Shown piece by piece: positions 1 through 9,105 of a stretch of 36,993 nt of DNA (the stretch's first letter is position 1; every line of letters begins with the position of its first letter). Both the position numbers and the translations under genes were made by a program. The notes beneath the pieces are model-generated. The model did not search any database, had not been told where the DNA came from, and was given only the letters and a program-made list of their open reading frames with translations. This DNA is from Planctomycetaceae bacterium. Lineage in GTDB: Bacteria; Planctomycetota; Planctomycetia; Planctomycetales; Planctomycetaceae. The stretch covers positions 1 to 36,993 of the forward strand of contig JANQSH010000160.1 in NCBI GenBank assembly GCA_028284145.1. Reading direction: 5' to 3'.

Positions 1-82
1 TATCTGTGGCGGCTTACGCCCCATCTGGAACGATAATAGCCGATCGAAAGACGCCACACTTATCCGTTTGCCGCTATAATGT

Positions 83-1537
83 TCAGGTTAATTCGCTGGC
101 GGTTGCCACAGCCGAAGACCTGCAGGCTGAAAGTGGGCCGCTATTGAGAGTGTGTATCAATTTCGCCGTTGTCAGAATGGCGTCGCGAACGGGGACAGAT
201 TGTCGAAACCAGAGATCACTCTCTGTATCAACTCCGAAAACACTTTCTTCAGCACGCATGGCCTTATCGAAGAGATGTGTCGAGATGTGTCCTGAATCCG
301 TCGCGATTTCTTGCCAGTGCGGATGGATCTCCTGCAGCGAAATCCGGACATCGTTGTGAATTCGCGAATCGATACAAAAGACGCCCTGAGGGTGTTCCTG
401 AGACAGCGATCTGGTCAACCGGATCGCCAGATCATTCTGATGGATCAACCGGCCACGTTCGTCGATGACCGCACACCGTGATGCTCCGTCATCGAACACC
501 AGTCCCATGTCCGCATTGTTCTCTTTGACGGCCATTATACAGCGCTGCACGTCATCATCTTTTTTGTCATGCAAAGCACGTGGGCGAGTTGGAAGTTCAA
601 CGAGAGTCAGTTCACAAGCGATCTCTTCAAACAGACGAGTGAGTTGTTGGCCGACAATCTCAGATGAGACCGCAATGCAGACATGTTTCGATGGCAGAAT
701 GTGAAAGCGTTTGCGCAGTATGGCTTCGTAGGGTACGTTGGGATCGAATGTGGTGTAATCTCCAGCCTGACGAACCGGACGACTGAGACCGGTCAAAGGA
801 GCCTCGTTTGTATCAGACAATTCGTGAAAAGCGGGGACGACTGTTCTGACATCGGCAGCAGAGAGACAGGTTGCCATCGAGCCGATGAAATCCATTCCCG
901 TCCAGGAGGGGGGCATTCCTGCTCCAGTGATCTGTAAGCCTCCGTCCGCTTCGAGATGCGAAACTGCATATCGAAAGCAGGGGGCTGATGTCCTGCGAAC
1001 GTCTGTCACGTGGCAACCCATCTGACGCAAAGCCGAGGTCACACTGCTGGATATGTCTGCCGAAAATGGACGATCATCCCGGCCAACAACAACTGTCGGT
1101 CGAACGGCTAATCGGGCCTGATCATCATCCACCGGTACGATGGCCTTTCGGCGAAGTTGCCAGAGCCAATGTGCAAAACGGGCTGCAATCCGCCCGGCAA
1201 TGGCACGGGTTATCTGGTTCAGGTACCTTCCCCGCACACCGCCGGCAACCATTGTCAATTCCGTTTGCCGATGTGACGGGGAATCGACCTCCAGTTCGAT
1301 AATGTCCAATGGATTCCATTGGCCAACGTCTGATTTCAATGGGCATTCGCGACATTTGGGATAATAGGCCGCCATCCGCGCAAGATGGACCGCACGGGAA
1401 ATCGGCTGTGATTCCCCGGGACAGATGTAATGTCGTTGTGCTGTTTTTGGATGCATTGGCTGGTGGTTGTGTGACTCGAAAACTGCTGATCCATCTGGTT
1501 TAATGTCAGAAAGGAGCAGGTTCGGGATTTTCGGCAT
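83..1537 (-). CDS. Degenerate phosphohexomutase-like protein with N-terminal cysteine cluster
   Basis: The 484-residue protein has alpha-D-phosphohexomutase (PGM/PMM) type alpha/beta domains. The best match is the region around VVVGRDDRPFSADISSSV (about residues 149-166), followed by a GCHVTDV strand and a HLEADGG segment. In active enzymes the next loop is TASHNP, carrying the phosphoserine. Here residues 203-211 read ITGAGMPPS, so the catalytic serine loop is absent. The metal loop DGDxDR is also degraded: residues 349-354 read DDGASR, losing two of three metal-binding aspartates. An N-terminal extension (about residues 38-70) holds C39, C62 and C65 (CPGESQP and CRECPLKSD), which could bind a metal. 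I infer a non-catalytic, perhaps sugar-phosphate-sensing or regulatory paralog; the substrate is unknown. It is divergent from holA. I chose the ATG at 1537; no clear ribosome binding site is visible. Confidence 0.75.
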   Translation of the reverse strand: MPKIPNLLLSDIKPDGSAVFESHNHQPMHPKTAQRHYICPGESQPISRAVHLARMAAYYPKCRECPLKSDVGQWNPLDIIELEVDSPSHRQTELTMVAGGVRGRYLNQITRAIAGRIAARFAHWLWQLRRKAIVPVDDDQARLAVRPTVVVGRDDRPFSADISSSVTSALRQMGCHVTDVRRTSAPCFRYAVSHLEADGGLQITGAGMPPSWTGMDFIGSMATCLSAADVRTVVPAFHELSDTNEAPLTGLSRPVRQAGDYTTFDPNVPYEAILRKRFHILPSKHVCIAVSSEIVGQQLTRLFEEIACELTLVELPTRPRALHDKKDDDVQRCIMAVKENNADMGLVFDDGASRCAVIDERGRLIHQNDLAIRLTRSLSQEHPQGVFCIDSRIHNDVRISLQEIHPHWQEIATDSGHISTHLFDKAMRAEESVFGVDTESDLWFRQSVPVRDAILTTAKLIHTLNSGPLSACRSSAVATASELT

Positions 1538-1585
1538 TCATAGAAATCGGGTCAATACCGTCTCATTCCCACATTGCATCAACTC

Positions 1586-2584
1586 ATGCACGCAACGACA
1601 TTTTTGAGACAGCAGTCGATTGGAGAATTACCGGCGGTCGTCGTCGCGGCGGGACCGATCCGCTATCTCCAGCAAAATGTGACGCAGCGAATCCGCAAGG
1701 AAATTACCGGGGAAGACGATTTCGGAACGACGCAAATCAGTGGCAAAACGGCCGATTTCACAACCGTCAGCGATGAGTTGAAGACGGTCTCGATGTGGGG
1801 GGATCGTCGGCTGGTGATCATTGATGAGGCGGATGAATTTGTCAGCGGTAATCGATCGGCGCTGGAGAAGTATGTGGCGGAACCGGCCCGAAAATCGGTG
1901 CTGATGTTGCTGGTCAAAATGTGGCCTAAAACCACAAAGCTGGCCAAAGCGGTAGCGATGTCGGGATTAACGATCGAATGCAGCGAGTTGAAAGGGGCCG
2001 AACTGGTGACCTGGCTGCGGTCGACGTCATCCGAAACACACGATTTGCAGATGACGCATGAGGCAGCCAATCTGATGATCGAACTGGCGGGGAGTGACCT
2101 TGGAAAGCTGAGTCAGGAATTGAACAAGCTGGCGGTTTATGTCGGAGAGAGGGGAAAAGTTACCGGTGAGGATGTCACGCAACTGGTCGGTGGCTGGAAG
2201 ACGCAGGTCACCTGGGACATGACCAATGCCGTCCGTGATGGGCGGCTCGGCGAGGCGCTTTCCTGCCTGGATAAATTGTTGATGGCCAACGAAGCGCCGC
2301 AAAAATTGCTGGGGGGAATCAACTTCGTTTTTCGGAAATACGCCGCTGCAACAGATATCGCCCGGGATGGGCGCCCTTTGGAACAGGCGATGAAAGCGGC
2401 AGGGATTTTCCCGCGCGATATTCGGCCGGCAATGGCCTATTTGCGGCGTATCGGCCGGCCTCATGCGGAGCAGATTGTGGCGATGTTGATCACAGCGGAT
2501 GGCGACCTGAAAGGGGGAACGCGCATCAACGATCGGGCATTGTTGGAGCAACTGCTGGTGCGTTTGAGTGGGGTACAACATTGA
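1586..2584 (+). CDS. holA: DNA polymerase III subunit delta (clamp loader)
   Basis: This encodes the delta subunit of the replicative clamp loader, which opens the beta sliding clamp so it can be loaded on primed DNA. The protein is 332 residues from the ATG at 1586, typical for HolA. A TTG at 1574 is an alternative in-frame start adding four residues. The RLVIIDEADEFV segment (near residue 75) and the following AAA+-like fold match HolA, which lacks a functional Walker A. The middle lid region has LAGSDLGKLSQELNKLAVY, the characteristic helix of the family. The C-terminal collar domain follows (about residues 210-330). It starts only 48 bp from the divergent phosphohexomutase-like gene, so both promoters must lie in that short gap. 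Confidence 0.9.
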   Translation: MHATTFLRQQSIGELPAVVVAAGPIRYLQQNVTQRIRKEITGEDDFGTTQISGKTADFTTVSDELKTVSMWGDRRLVIIDEADEFVSGNRSALEKYVAEPARKSVLMLLVKMWPKTTKLAKAVAMSGLTIECSELKGAELVTWLRSTSSETHDLQMTHEAANLMIELAGSDLGKLSQELNKLAVYVGERGKVTGEDVTQLVGGWKTQVTWDMTNAVRDGRLGEALSCLDKLLMANEAPQKLLGGINFVFRKYAAATDIARDGRPLEQAMKAAGIFPRDIRPAMAYLRRIGRPHAEQIVAMLITADGDLKGGTRINDRALLEQLLVRLSGVQH

Positions 2585-2796
2585 TACGGGTGGCAGAAAA
2601 GAATTCGGGAGCCTGGTCGCATCCATTATCTTTTTTGAATTCCAATCATTTCCGTGGCGAATTTTGCCTTTTCTCCATTGCTGCGATTTGGGCGAGGGGA
2701 TATAACTCAGGGGTGATACTTAGCGGTTGGCCGCGTGGGTAAGGATATCCAGAATCATCTTGGCAGGAAGGTTGGCGACCCGCAGGCGGGAATTCA
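2585..2796. other. Intergenic stretch after holA
   Basis: These 212 bp hold no convincing gene. A T-run (near 2629-2636) sits between two GAATTC words, but the paired arms are not long enough for a clear terminator. A purine-rich AGGCGGG at 2784-2790 is placed correctly to serve as the ribosome binding site of a GTG start at 2797. Confidence 0.4.
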
Positions 2797-3282
2797 GTGG
2801 CGGCCGCTGAACGCCAAATCTGGTCAAGCAAAAGCGACTCAGTGCTCATGGTTCCTCATCATGGCATCGATGCCATTGGCGCTCCGAGCCTCTACGAAGA
2901 GGCGACGCAGGAAGCTGAACGCCATAAGTGGATCGAAAGCCAGAAACATGGTTTTGATCTCGGTGATCATGCGATCCATGAGTGGTATCGTGTTCATTGG
3001 GCTCGCTACTGTCGCCACAAGCGGATGGAACATGTCCGTGGGCATCAACTGTGGCGTGAATTCGAGACCGAAAAATTCGGTCGCCTCTACTCTCTGCTGG
3101 TTCAGGGGGATCTGCTTGTCGATCGTGTGCTGGATCGCGTCTACGAAGGTTATGAAAACCTCGAGATTCTGAATTGGGCGATTCAATGGGGACTGGAGAT
3201 GAATCGGGTGATTGAGATTCTCTCGCTGGTTGATGTCAACCGCGCCCGGTTGGAACCCAAACCGGCTAATCAACAGGATTGA
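2797..3282 (+). CDS. Conserved-looking hypothetical protein, 161 residues
   Basis: I do not recognise a named family. The protein is soluble, rich in charged and aromatic residues, and dominated by predicted helices, including HKWIESQKHGFDLG, HEWYRVHWARYCRHKRMEH and a WREFETEKFGRLYSLL segment. The coding pattern is strong and the gene ends 13 bp before murJ, so the two are probably co-transcribed. I chose GTG at 2797 because of the purine-rich AGGCGGG six bases upstream. The ATG at 2848 (giving MVPHHG at the N-terminus) is an equally reasonable alternative, since the first 17 residues look unlike the rest. No membrane segment or signal peptide is visible. Confidence 0.7.
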   Translation: MAAAERQIWSSKSDSVLMVPHHGIDAIGAPSLYEEATQEAERHKWIESQKHGFDLGDHAIHEWYRVHWARYCRHKRMEHVRGHQLWREFETEKFGRLYSLLVQGDLLVDRVLDRVYEGYENLEILNWAIQWGLEMNRVIEILSLVDVNRARLEPKPANQQD

Positions 3283-3295
3283 GCAACAACGCCAC

Positions 3296-5023
3296 ATGTC
3301 GCTCTCCTCTCCGACCCCCGAGCCTCGAACAGATACAGATGAAGACGCGAATTCGGATCGGGATGCTCCTCAATCAGATTCGCAAAATGCATCGTTATTT
3401 GGTGGATTCCGGCTGGTCAGCAGCCTGACACTGTTCAGTCGCATTCTCGGTCTGATTCGTGATATCGCAATGGCGACTTTGTTCGGCAACGGCGTTGTGC
3501 TTGATGCCTTTTCCCTCGCCTTTCGCATTCCGAACATGGCTCGGCGTCTGTTTGGTGAAGGGGCGCTTTCCGCTGCCTTCCTTCCCGCGCTCGTCCGCGA
3601 ATTGAAGGTCGATGCCAACGGCCCTGGTTCAACGAGGTCGCGCCATTCCGCCTGGCAATTCGCGACCGCTCTGCTGATCCTTCTTGCGTCAGGCCTGACG
3701 ATCATTGTGCTGATGACTGAGGCGGTGTTACTTTCTCTTCGTTGGCTTATTCCATTACAGGAATCAACTTTGTTGCTGGTCGATCTGACGGCGTTGCTGT
3801 TGCCCTATCTGGTCTTGATTTGTGTCGCCGGGCAGATTTGCGCCATCCTGCATGCTCTGCGGCAATTCGCGATGCCAGCAATGTTGCCGGTACTGCTGAA
3901 CGTCGTCTGGATTGTTGCGGCCATTTTTTTTGTCCCGCTTTGGGACGATTCTGTGGCGCGTGTCTTTGTGATTGCCGCTGCCATTCTTGTCGCTGGTGTC
4001 GTGCAACTGCTGGTTTTGCAGCCGGTGTTGCGGCGATATGGTTTTCGCTGGCAAAGTGGCTGGAGAGTCGCACTTCCGAAAGTTCGCAAGGTTCTGATCG
4101 GGACAATTCCCATTATGGTGGGGTTGTCGGTTACACAATTGAATGGCCTGGCCGACAGTTTAATCGCCTGGGCATTCTCTGAAATTGAAGTGGCGGTTAC
4201 GGTGGAGAAAGAAGAGATCGGCGCGATGGAGCGAGAGCGTTGGAGCGTCGAAACCGGTACGGTATCCGCATTATATTTTGGTCAGCGACTGTATCAGTTC
4301 CCGCTTGGTGTATTCGGCGTTGCACTGAGTACGGTTTTGTTTCCCCAACTTGCCCGGCATGCGATGAGTGACCGATCTGATCTGCTGAGCGAAGACCTTT
4401 CGCGGGGATTGAGGCTGGTGATTCTGATTGGATTCCCGGCGAGCGTTGGATTGTTTTTGCTGGCTCATCCGCTGACATTACTGCTCTTTGAGCATGGAGC
4501 GTTTGATATCCACGACACCATTCAGACGGCAGGAATGGTGGCCGCATATGCGACCGCAATCTGGGCCTTTTGTGGTTTGCTGATCGTTAACCGCGGCTTT
4601 TACGCGATTGACGACCAGATGACGCCCTTACGGTGGGGACTGGTTGCCGTTCTGATGAATATCGTGTTGAACATTGCGTTGCTGTATGTCTGCGGTGGAG
4701 TCGGACTGGCGTATGCAACGGCGATCACAGCGATGGCTCAGTTTGTTGTTGTGACCGCCATGTTACAGCGTCATGTCGGGCATTTGGCCTGGCGATCGAT
4801 TTTCAAAACGATGCTAAGCAGTCTCATCGCGACAGCTCTTATGGGGATTGTCTGCTGGCTGACACTTGAGGCCTTGAATGACGTCGCAGTAGAGAGATCG
4901 ATGATGCAACGTTTGTTGCGCGTGGTCTTGCCGATTTTTGCAGCGGTCGTCGTTTACTTTGTCGTGGCGATCGTGTTGCGAATGGAAGAAGTCCGCTGGT
5001 TGTTGGGGCGGAAGGTGCGTTGA
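3296..5023 (+). CDS. murJ: MurJ/MviN lipid II flippase
   Basis: MurJ moves the peptidoglycan precursor lipid II across the cytoplasmic membrane. This is an integral membrane protein of the MOP superfamily, 575 residues from the ATG at 3296. The N-terminus carries the family hallmark: SRILGLIRDIAMATLFG, then DAFSLAFRIPNMARRLFGEG and LSAAFLP (about residues 48-105). About 14 hydrophobic segments follow, with QFPLGVFGVALSTVLFPQLA near the middle and RGFYAIDDQMTPL in the second half, both typical of MurJ. The first 35 residues are acidic, serine-rich and probably cytoplasmic. I preferred 3296 over the upstream ATG at 3212 because the longer version would overlap the preceding gene by about 70 bp. 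Finding murJ fits the evidence that planctomycetes do make peptidoglycan. Confidence 0.95.
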   Translation: MSLSSPTPEPRTDTDEDANSDRDAPQSDSQNASLFGGFRLVSSLTLFSRILGLIRDIAMATLFGNGVVLDAFSLAFRIPNMARRLFGEGALSAAFLPALVRELKVDANGPGSTRSRHSAWQFATALLILLASGLTIIVLMTEAVLLSLRWLIPLQESTLLLVDLTALLLPYLVLICVAGQICAILHALRQFAMPAMLPVLLNVVWIVAAIFFVPLWDDSVARVFVIAAAILVAGVVQLLVLQPVLRRYGFRWQSGWRVALPKVRKVLIGTIPIMVGLSVTQLNGLADSLIAWAFSEIEVAVTVEKEEIGAMERERWSVETGTVSALYFGQRLYQFPLGVFGVALSTVLFPQLARHAMSDRSDLLSEDLSRGLRLVILIGFPASVGLFLLAHPLTLLLFEHGAFDIHDTIQTAGMVAAYATAIWAFCGLLIVNRGFYAIDDQMTPLRWGLVAVLMNIVLNIALLYVCGGVGLAYATAITAMAQFVVVTAMLQRHVGHLAWRSIFKTMLSSLIATALMGIVCWLTLEALNDVAVERSMMQRLLRVVLPIFAAVVVYFVVAIVLRMEEVRWLLGRKVR

Positions 5024-5025
5024 AA

Positions 5026-5052
5026 GCCGGGCAGGGACCTCCCGCCGGGCCT
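5026..5052. terminator. GC-rich hairpin between convergent murJ and toroid gene
   Basis: An imperfect GC-rich inverted repeat begins three bases after the murJ stop. The core is GGGA-CC-TCCC, flanked by CCGGGC and GCCGGG arms with small bulges. It lies between convergent genes and could end transcription from both sides. There is no strong T-run, only a CTTTC on the plus side. Confidence 0.4.
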
Positions 5053-5083
5053 TTCAATCAGTAAAAAAGAGCAAAGAGCGCTG

Positions 5084-8000
5084 TCAATTCTTCCCGTTCG
5101 TGTTCGCAGCATCATCCGTTTCAAATCGACCACCCTGCTGATACAGTGGCAGGAAACGATAGTAAACCTCAAGGCAAAGAGTACTCAGCGCGGTGGAATA
5201 GATCCGTCCGCCATACGGCCCCCAGGGGCCAATCGGTTCCCAACTGCCGGCATTCGGGCCTTCTGTGACCTGCTCCTGTACGAGCAGATCGCGGAGAGAA
5301 TCGTTCCATTGTCGCCACGGTTCGCCACCGTATTGATACATGGCCAATGTGCCATAGTACCAATAGTAGACGTTGGTTTCCGCGCGGCGTGGCATACGTT
5401 TGGAGAGGTATTTGACAGCTTCGACACTGGAAGGGTTGCCCCGCTTGATACCAAGCATCTGCTTGCTGAAGAGCGCTTCGGCCGTCATGGAAGGGGTTTC
5501 CGGTTCGCCCAAGCGATAACCGGCCAATCCCTTTTTCGGGCCGAGGCTGCGTTGACGCAGGAAGAGGATCATCTGCTGGCGGGTTTCATCCGGGATTTTG
5601 ATGCCGGCGATATCCGCACTCTTTAAGGCCATCAACTGCCAGCCGAACATACTCATGTCGCTCTTCTGCGGCTGCTGGTCTTTGAACGAATAGTACCGCC
5701 ACCCCCCATCGACCTTGTTTTGTGATTTGATGATGTAGTCGATTGCTTTACGGAGCGGTTCCTTGATGCGGGTATCGATGGTGGGGTCGCTCTGCATGCC
5801 GTACGCTTCGGCCAATGCATAGGTTGCCATGCCGTGGCAATACATCTGTGCGTAGTGCGATGCTTCGCCGCCGAGGAAGCCGGTTTCTTCCTGCTGGCTG
5901 ATTAACCAGTCGATCGCCTTATCGATATTTTCGGCGTATTGGCCTTCCTCATGCGTGTAGCCCGCCCCCAGAAAGGCGAGTAATGCCAGCGCGGTGATGC
6001 CAGTGTCGGCTCGAGCACCAGCGTTACGTCGATCGGTTCCATTTTCGTCGACTTTCACTTTGCCAGAGCCGTATTCATCCGCATCCCAGTAACCATCAGG
6101 GTGTTGGGTGGAGGAAAGGAACTTGAGGCTGAGTTCGACGGCCCGTTCGGAATCGTCATTTCCGCCACGTTTCCTCGCTTCCTCACCACGTCGAGCGAGA
6201 TTGCGGAGACGATACGTTGGCGGCAAAGGCGGTGCTTCGGGATCCTGAATGGCAGCGAATTCGGGGCGACCGATATCGGGGGAAAGACCTTCTGTGGGAG
6301 TGCCAAGTCGCAAACCACCTGCGATATCGAAGCGACGTTCAGGCGCACCACCACCAGGACCAGTTCCGGTACGTGTGATGGACGGGATACCACCAATGCC
6401 GGTATCGCCGGTTCTCTCAACCCGGCGGCGTCCAAGTCGCCTGTCACCAGGAGGCCCGGAATCGGTCGCGATGTTGCTTCCGGAGACATTGCGAGGAGCA
6501 TTGTCGGCAGGTGGGCCGATGGAATCAGGACCAGTTCGCGTACCGATGATCGGACCTTGTGAAGGTGACCGCGGTGCCAACCGTGGACCAGCGGCGGGCG
6601 TGCCGTTGTCAGTGGCGGTCGGGTCAATGGTCGGATTGATGAACGAGGGTGAAACGGATGCCAGTTCACTGTTGTCCCCCGTCTGCCGGGTGATCGGTTT
6701 GAGATTGTTTTCAGGTGTTCCCGACTCTCGAGAAGATCGTCGTTGAAGCGGACCGGCGTTTGGCATTACTTCGTCAGCCGCACTAACGGTCGCTTCCCCC
6801 GGATCAAGCGGCGTTCGGGATGATGCAGGACCATTCTGCCGAAAGAGCAAATCCCCTGCCGGCATATGCGGGCGGGCACTCGGCGCGTTGGAAATGTTGT
6901 TGGAAGATCCCAATGTCGCTTGCGGAAAACTGGTCGGCGCCATTGCCACGACGTTACCATCCGGCTGCGTCGTTGTTCGGACGACCGAAGGGGCGTCATT
7001 ATTCGAGCTGTTGGATCCATCCGAACGGTCGGACCGTGAAATCGGATCTCCATTGGCGCCTGGATCCTCACGACGCTGGACGATTTGATTCGGCGTATCC
7101 AAGGCAGTATCGGTCGTTCCCGGACCAGCATTTCGATTGACCACATTCTGCGGCGATCCGTTGCGAACGGTGGCGTTGGGTGCATTTCCTGGACTGTTGT
7201 TCGCAGTCAGCTCGGTCGAAAATTCGCGACCTTGCGATTGATTGCCATCACCGGGTGTCGAAACCGTCCGTTGAATTTCCGGTTGGTTGTCACTGACGCC
7301 CTGCCCCGGATTACTTCGTTCGGAACGAGCCGGGTTCTGTCCGATGTTTCCGGAAACTTCCTCTTTTCTGGCGGGGATTCCCGCTTCGGAGTTGGTCGGT
7401 TGTCGTGTGGCGAGTGGACCGCTTTGGGTCGGTGCGACGCCATCCTGACGATCCATCCGCAGTTCGGCGGATGGTCCCATGGCAAGTTGATTATCACCGG
7501 GCAACAACGACTTTACATTGACATCCCTCTGTCCCGCCCCACCGGTAGCTGTGGACGATGTCCGGTTGACTTGCGAAGTGTCGGTCGTGGGATGGGAGGA
7601 ATCGCCCGCCCGTCTGCTGCGGGAGGGATCGTTTGATGCACCAGCAAGAACTTCATCATTGCGTTGAGCCGACTTCGCTCCGGGAATTTTCGGATCGAAT
7701 GCCGAAGTCGGGCCGTTGCTGCGTCGAACGAATTCGTCGAGCTGCGACTTCTGTGCGGTCGCACGATCGTTGATCACATCACTGGCTGCAGAGCTGGACA
7801 GTGGGTCTGCAACATTCATGGCAAGATTATTATGAGCAGGACGCGAAGTTCCCTGGCTGCGCTGTACATTGGGGGGCTGATTTCGCGACGCGAGTTCATC
7901 CCGCGATTGCCCGCCTCGTTGAGGTGATTCGATACTGGATGCCGTCTGCTCAGCGCGGCGCTGAGCCTGAATGTTGTCTTGCGGCAGGTTGTGTGCGGCG

Positions 8001-9103
8001 ACCGCCGCCGGCTTTTGCTGGACCGTTTCTGCCGATTCACGACGCTGCAAATCGATATTTGGTTGCTGCAAATCGTTGGCACGGTTCAGATCAACCACAG
8101 CCGCTTCCACTGGCTTTGTGCGGTCGGGTAAAGGTTCCGAGCGATTCGTCCGATTAAGGGGATCGGTCTGAGCGGTGTTCTCACGTGTTTGGATCAACGG
8201 CTGTGGCGTCGCATCCTCAACGGCTTCTGTCCGGCTTTTGACCGTTTGTTCGTCGGACTGAACCTGGAACTCGCTGGCCAACGTCTCTTGCGACTGTCTT
8301 ACCGTCTGCCTGCTGTTCTGGCGTGCCTCGGCGCGCGGCTGGTCGGGATTTCGGGAGTTCAACCCGGTGGAAAAATCACGGGGCGCACGGGTCTCGTCGC
8401 GTGGTCTTTCTGTGGCGCTGCGAGAAAGCTCGGGTGTGTCATTTTCCGGACGCGCCAATTGCTGACGAGTAAGATCGGGTTGTGGAACTTCCATCTCCTC
8501 CCGGCCTTGCGGCAGTGGCAAAGGCTGTTCCCTGAAAGGATCAAAACCGGGTGCTATCGCCAACAGTTTGTCTTCCGGTCGCTCAACACGAACCGGTTGT
8601 TCCTCAATCGTCCTGGGCTGTTCCAGCCTGGTCATGGCCAGCCGTTTCGGATCAAGACGCGTTTCCTGCCGTTGCCGGTCGAGTTTCTCTGTTGGTTGCG
8701 TGGGAGCTTCCTGTTTTTCCGAGCGGGCCATTTCCACTGTGTTGGGTTGTGTCATCCGTTCCCAGACCGGTTTGTCGGCTGAGTTTTTTGAGGGGATCGG
8801 AGAGTCGACTTCGAGTTGGATTTTGGTCCGTGCGCGATCTGGCTCATCTTCGGCCAGAACGGGAGTCGCGAAAGGTTCGGGGAGAGACCACCAGAACAAC
8901 AGCGCGAAAATATGTACGGCAAAGCTGAACAGAAATGCCTTGAGCATCGCCAGATGATCGCCCCAGCGCGTGATCAGAATGGTAATCAGATGGATGGTAG
9001 CGAACACAAACCCGGCGATCGCCAGGATGCGTCCCAGGTCGGTCAGGTCGAGCCCGGTCCCCACAAGTAAGCTATCCACTGCATTCACGATCGTCCGTAT
9101 CAT
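5084..9103 (-). CDS. Giant ExbD-linked membrane protein with long disordered region and C-terminal alpha/alpha-toroid domain
   Basis: The protein has 1339 residues. Two hydrophobic helices lie at the N-terminus (about residues 26-46 and 53-74). A very long low-complexity region (about 85-980), rich in Q, R, N, S, P and T, follows. The C-terminal ~340 residues are ordered and resemble the squalene-cyclase/prenyltransferase alpha/alpha toroid: AVELSLKFLSSTQHPDGYW, DTGITALALLAFLGAGYTH, AIDWLISQQEETGF and YIIKSQNKVDGGWRYY repeat a helix-turn-QxxDGxW pattern. I see no DXDD-type cyclase motif, so terpene cyclisation should not be assumed. It starts 2 bp after the exbD stop with a GGAGG site overlapping that stop, so the two are translationally linked. 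I infer an envelope protein energised or anchored by an ExbB/ExbD-like motor. Confidence 0.85.
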   Translation of the reverse strand: MIRTIVNAVDSLLVGTGLDLTDLGRILAIAGFVFATIHLITILITRWGDHLAMLKAFLFSFAVHIFALLFWWSLPEPFATPVLAEDEPDRARTKIQLEVDSPIPSKNSADKPVWERMTQPNTVEMARSEKQEAPTQPTEKLDRQRQETRLDPKRLAMTRLEQPRTIEEQPVRVERPEDKLLAIAPGFDPFREQPLPLPQGREEMEVPQPDLTRQQLARPENDTPELSRSATERPRDETRAPRDFSTGLNSRNPDQPRAEARQNSRQTVRQSQETLASEFQVQSDEQTVKSRTEAVEDATPQPLIQTRENTAQTDPLNRTNRSEPLPDRTKPVEAAVVDLNRANDLQQPNIDLQRRESAETVQQKPAAVAAHNLPQDNIQAQRRAEQTASSIESPQRGGQSRDELASRNQPPNVQRSQGTSRPAHNNLAMNVADPLSSSAASDVINDRATAQKSQLDEFVRRSNGPTSAFDPKIPGAKSAQRNDEVLAGASNDPSRSRRAGDSSHPTTDTSQVNRTSSTATGGAGQRDVNVKSLLPGDNQLAMGPSAELRMDRQDGVAPTQSGPLATRQPTNSEAGIPARKEEVSGNIGQNPARSERSNPGQGVSDNQPEIQRTVSTPGDGNQSQGREFSTELTANNSPGNAPNATVRNGSPQNVVNRNAGPGTTDTALDTPNQIVQRREDPGANGDPISRSDRSDGSNSSNNDAPSVVRTTTQPDGNVVAMAPTSFPQATLGSSNNISNAPSARPHMPAGDLLFRQNGPASSRTPLDPGEATVSAADEVMPNAGPLQRRSSRESGTPENNLKPITRQTGDNSELASVSPSFINPTIDPTATDNGTPAAGPRLAPRSPSQGPIIGTRTGPDSIGPPADNAPRNVSGSNIATDSGPPGDRRLGRRRVERTGDTGIGGIPSITRTGTGPGGGAPERRFDIAGGLRLGTPTEGLSPDIGRPEFAAIQDPEAPPLPPTYRLRNLARRGEEARKRGGNDDSERAVELSLKFLSSTQHPDGYWDADEYGSGKVKVDENGTDRRNAGARADTGITALALLAFLGAGYTHEEGQYAENIDKAIDWLISQQEETGFLGGEASHYAQMYCHGMATYALAEAYGMQSDPTIDTRIKEPLRKAIDYIIKSQNKVDGGWRYYSFKDQQPQKSDMSMFGWQLMALKSADIAGIKIPDETRQQMILFLRQRSLGPKKGLAGYRLGEPETPSMTAEALFSKQMLGIKRGNPSSVEAVKYLSKRMPRRAETNVYYWYYGTLAMYQYGGEPWRQWNDSLRDLLVQEQVTEGPNAGSWEPIGPWGPYGGRIYSTALSTLCLEVYYRFLPLYQQGGRFETDDAANTNGKN

Positions 9104-9105
9104 TG

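Noticed and set aside
60..82. TATAAT word at 75-80 near the left edge
   Set aside because: It points into the 3' end of the phosphohexomutase-like gene in antisense and has no -35 partner at proper spacing.
7085..8957. Several 80-200-codon plus-strand frames inside the giant toroid gene
   Set aside because: They are shadows of the long low-complexity coding region on the other strand; none has a domain or start signals.
5084..9103. Squalene-hopene or terpene cyclase function for the giant protein
   Set aside because: Only the toroid scaffold with QxxDGxW-like repeats is visible; no DXDD-type catalytic motif was found, and the ExbD context suggests an envelope role.
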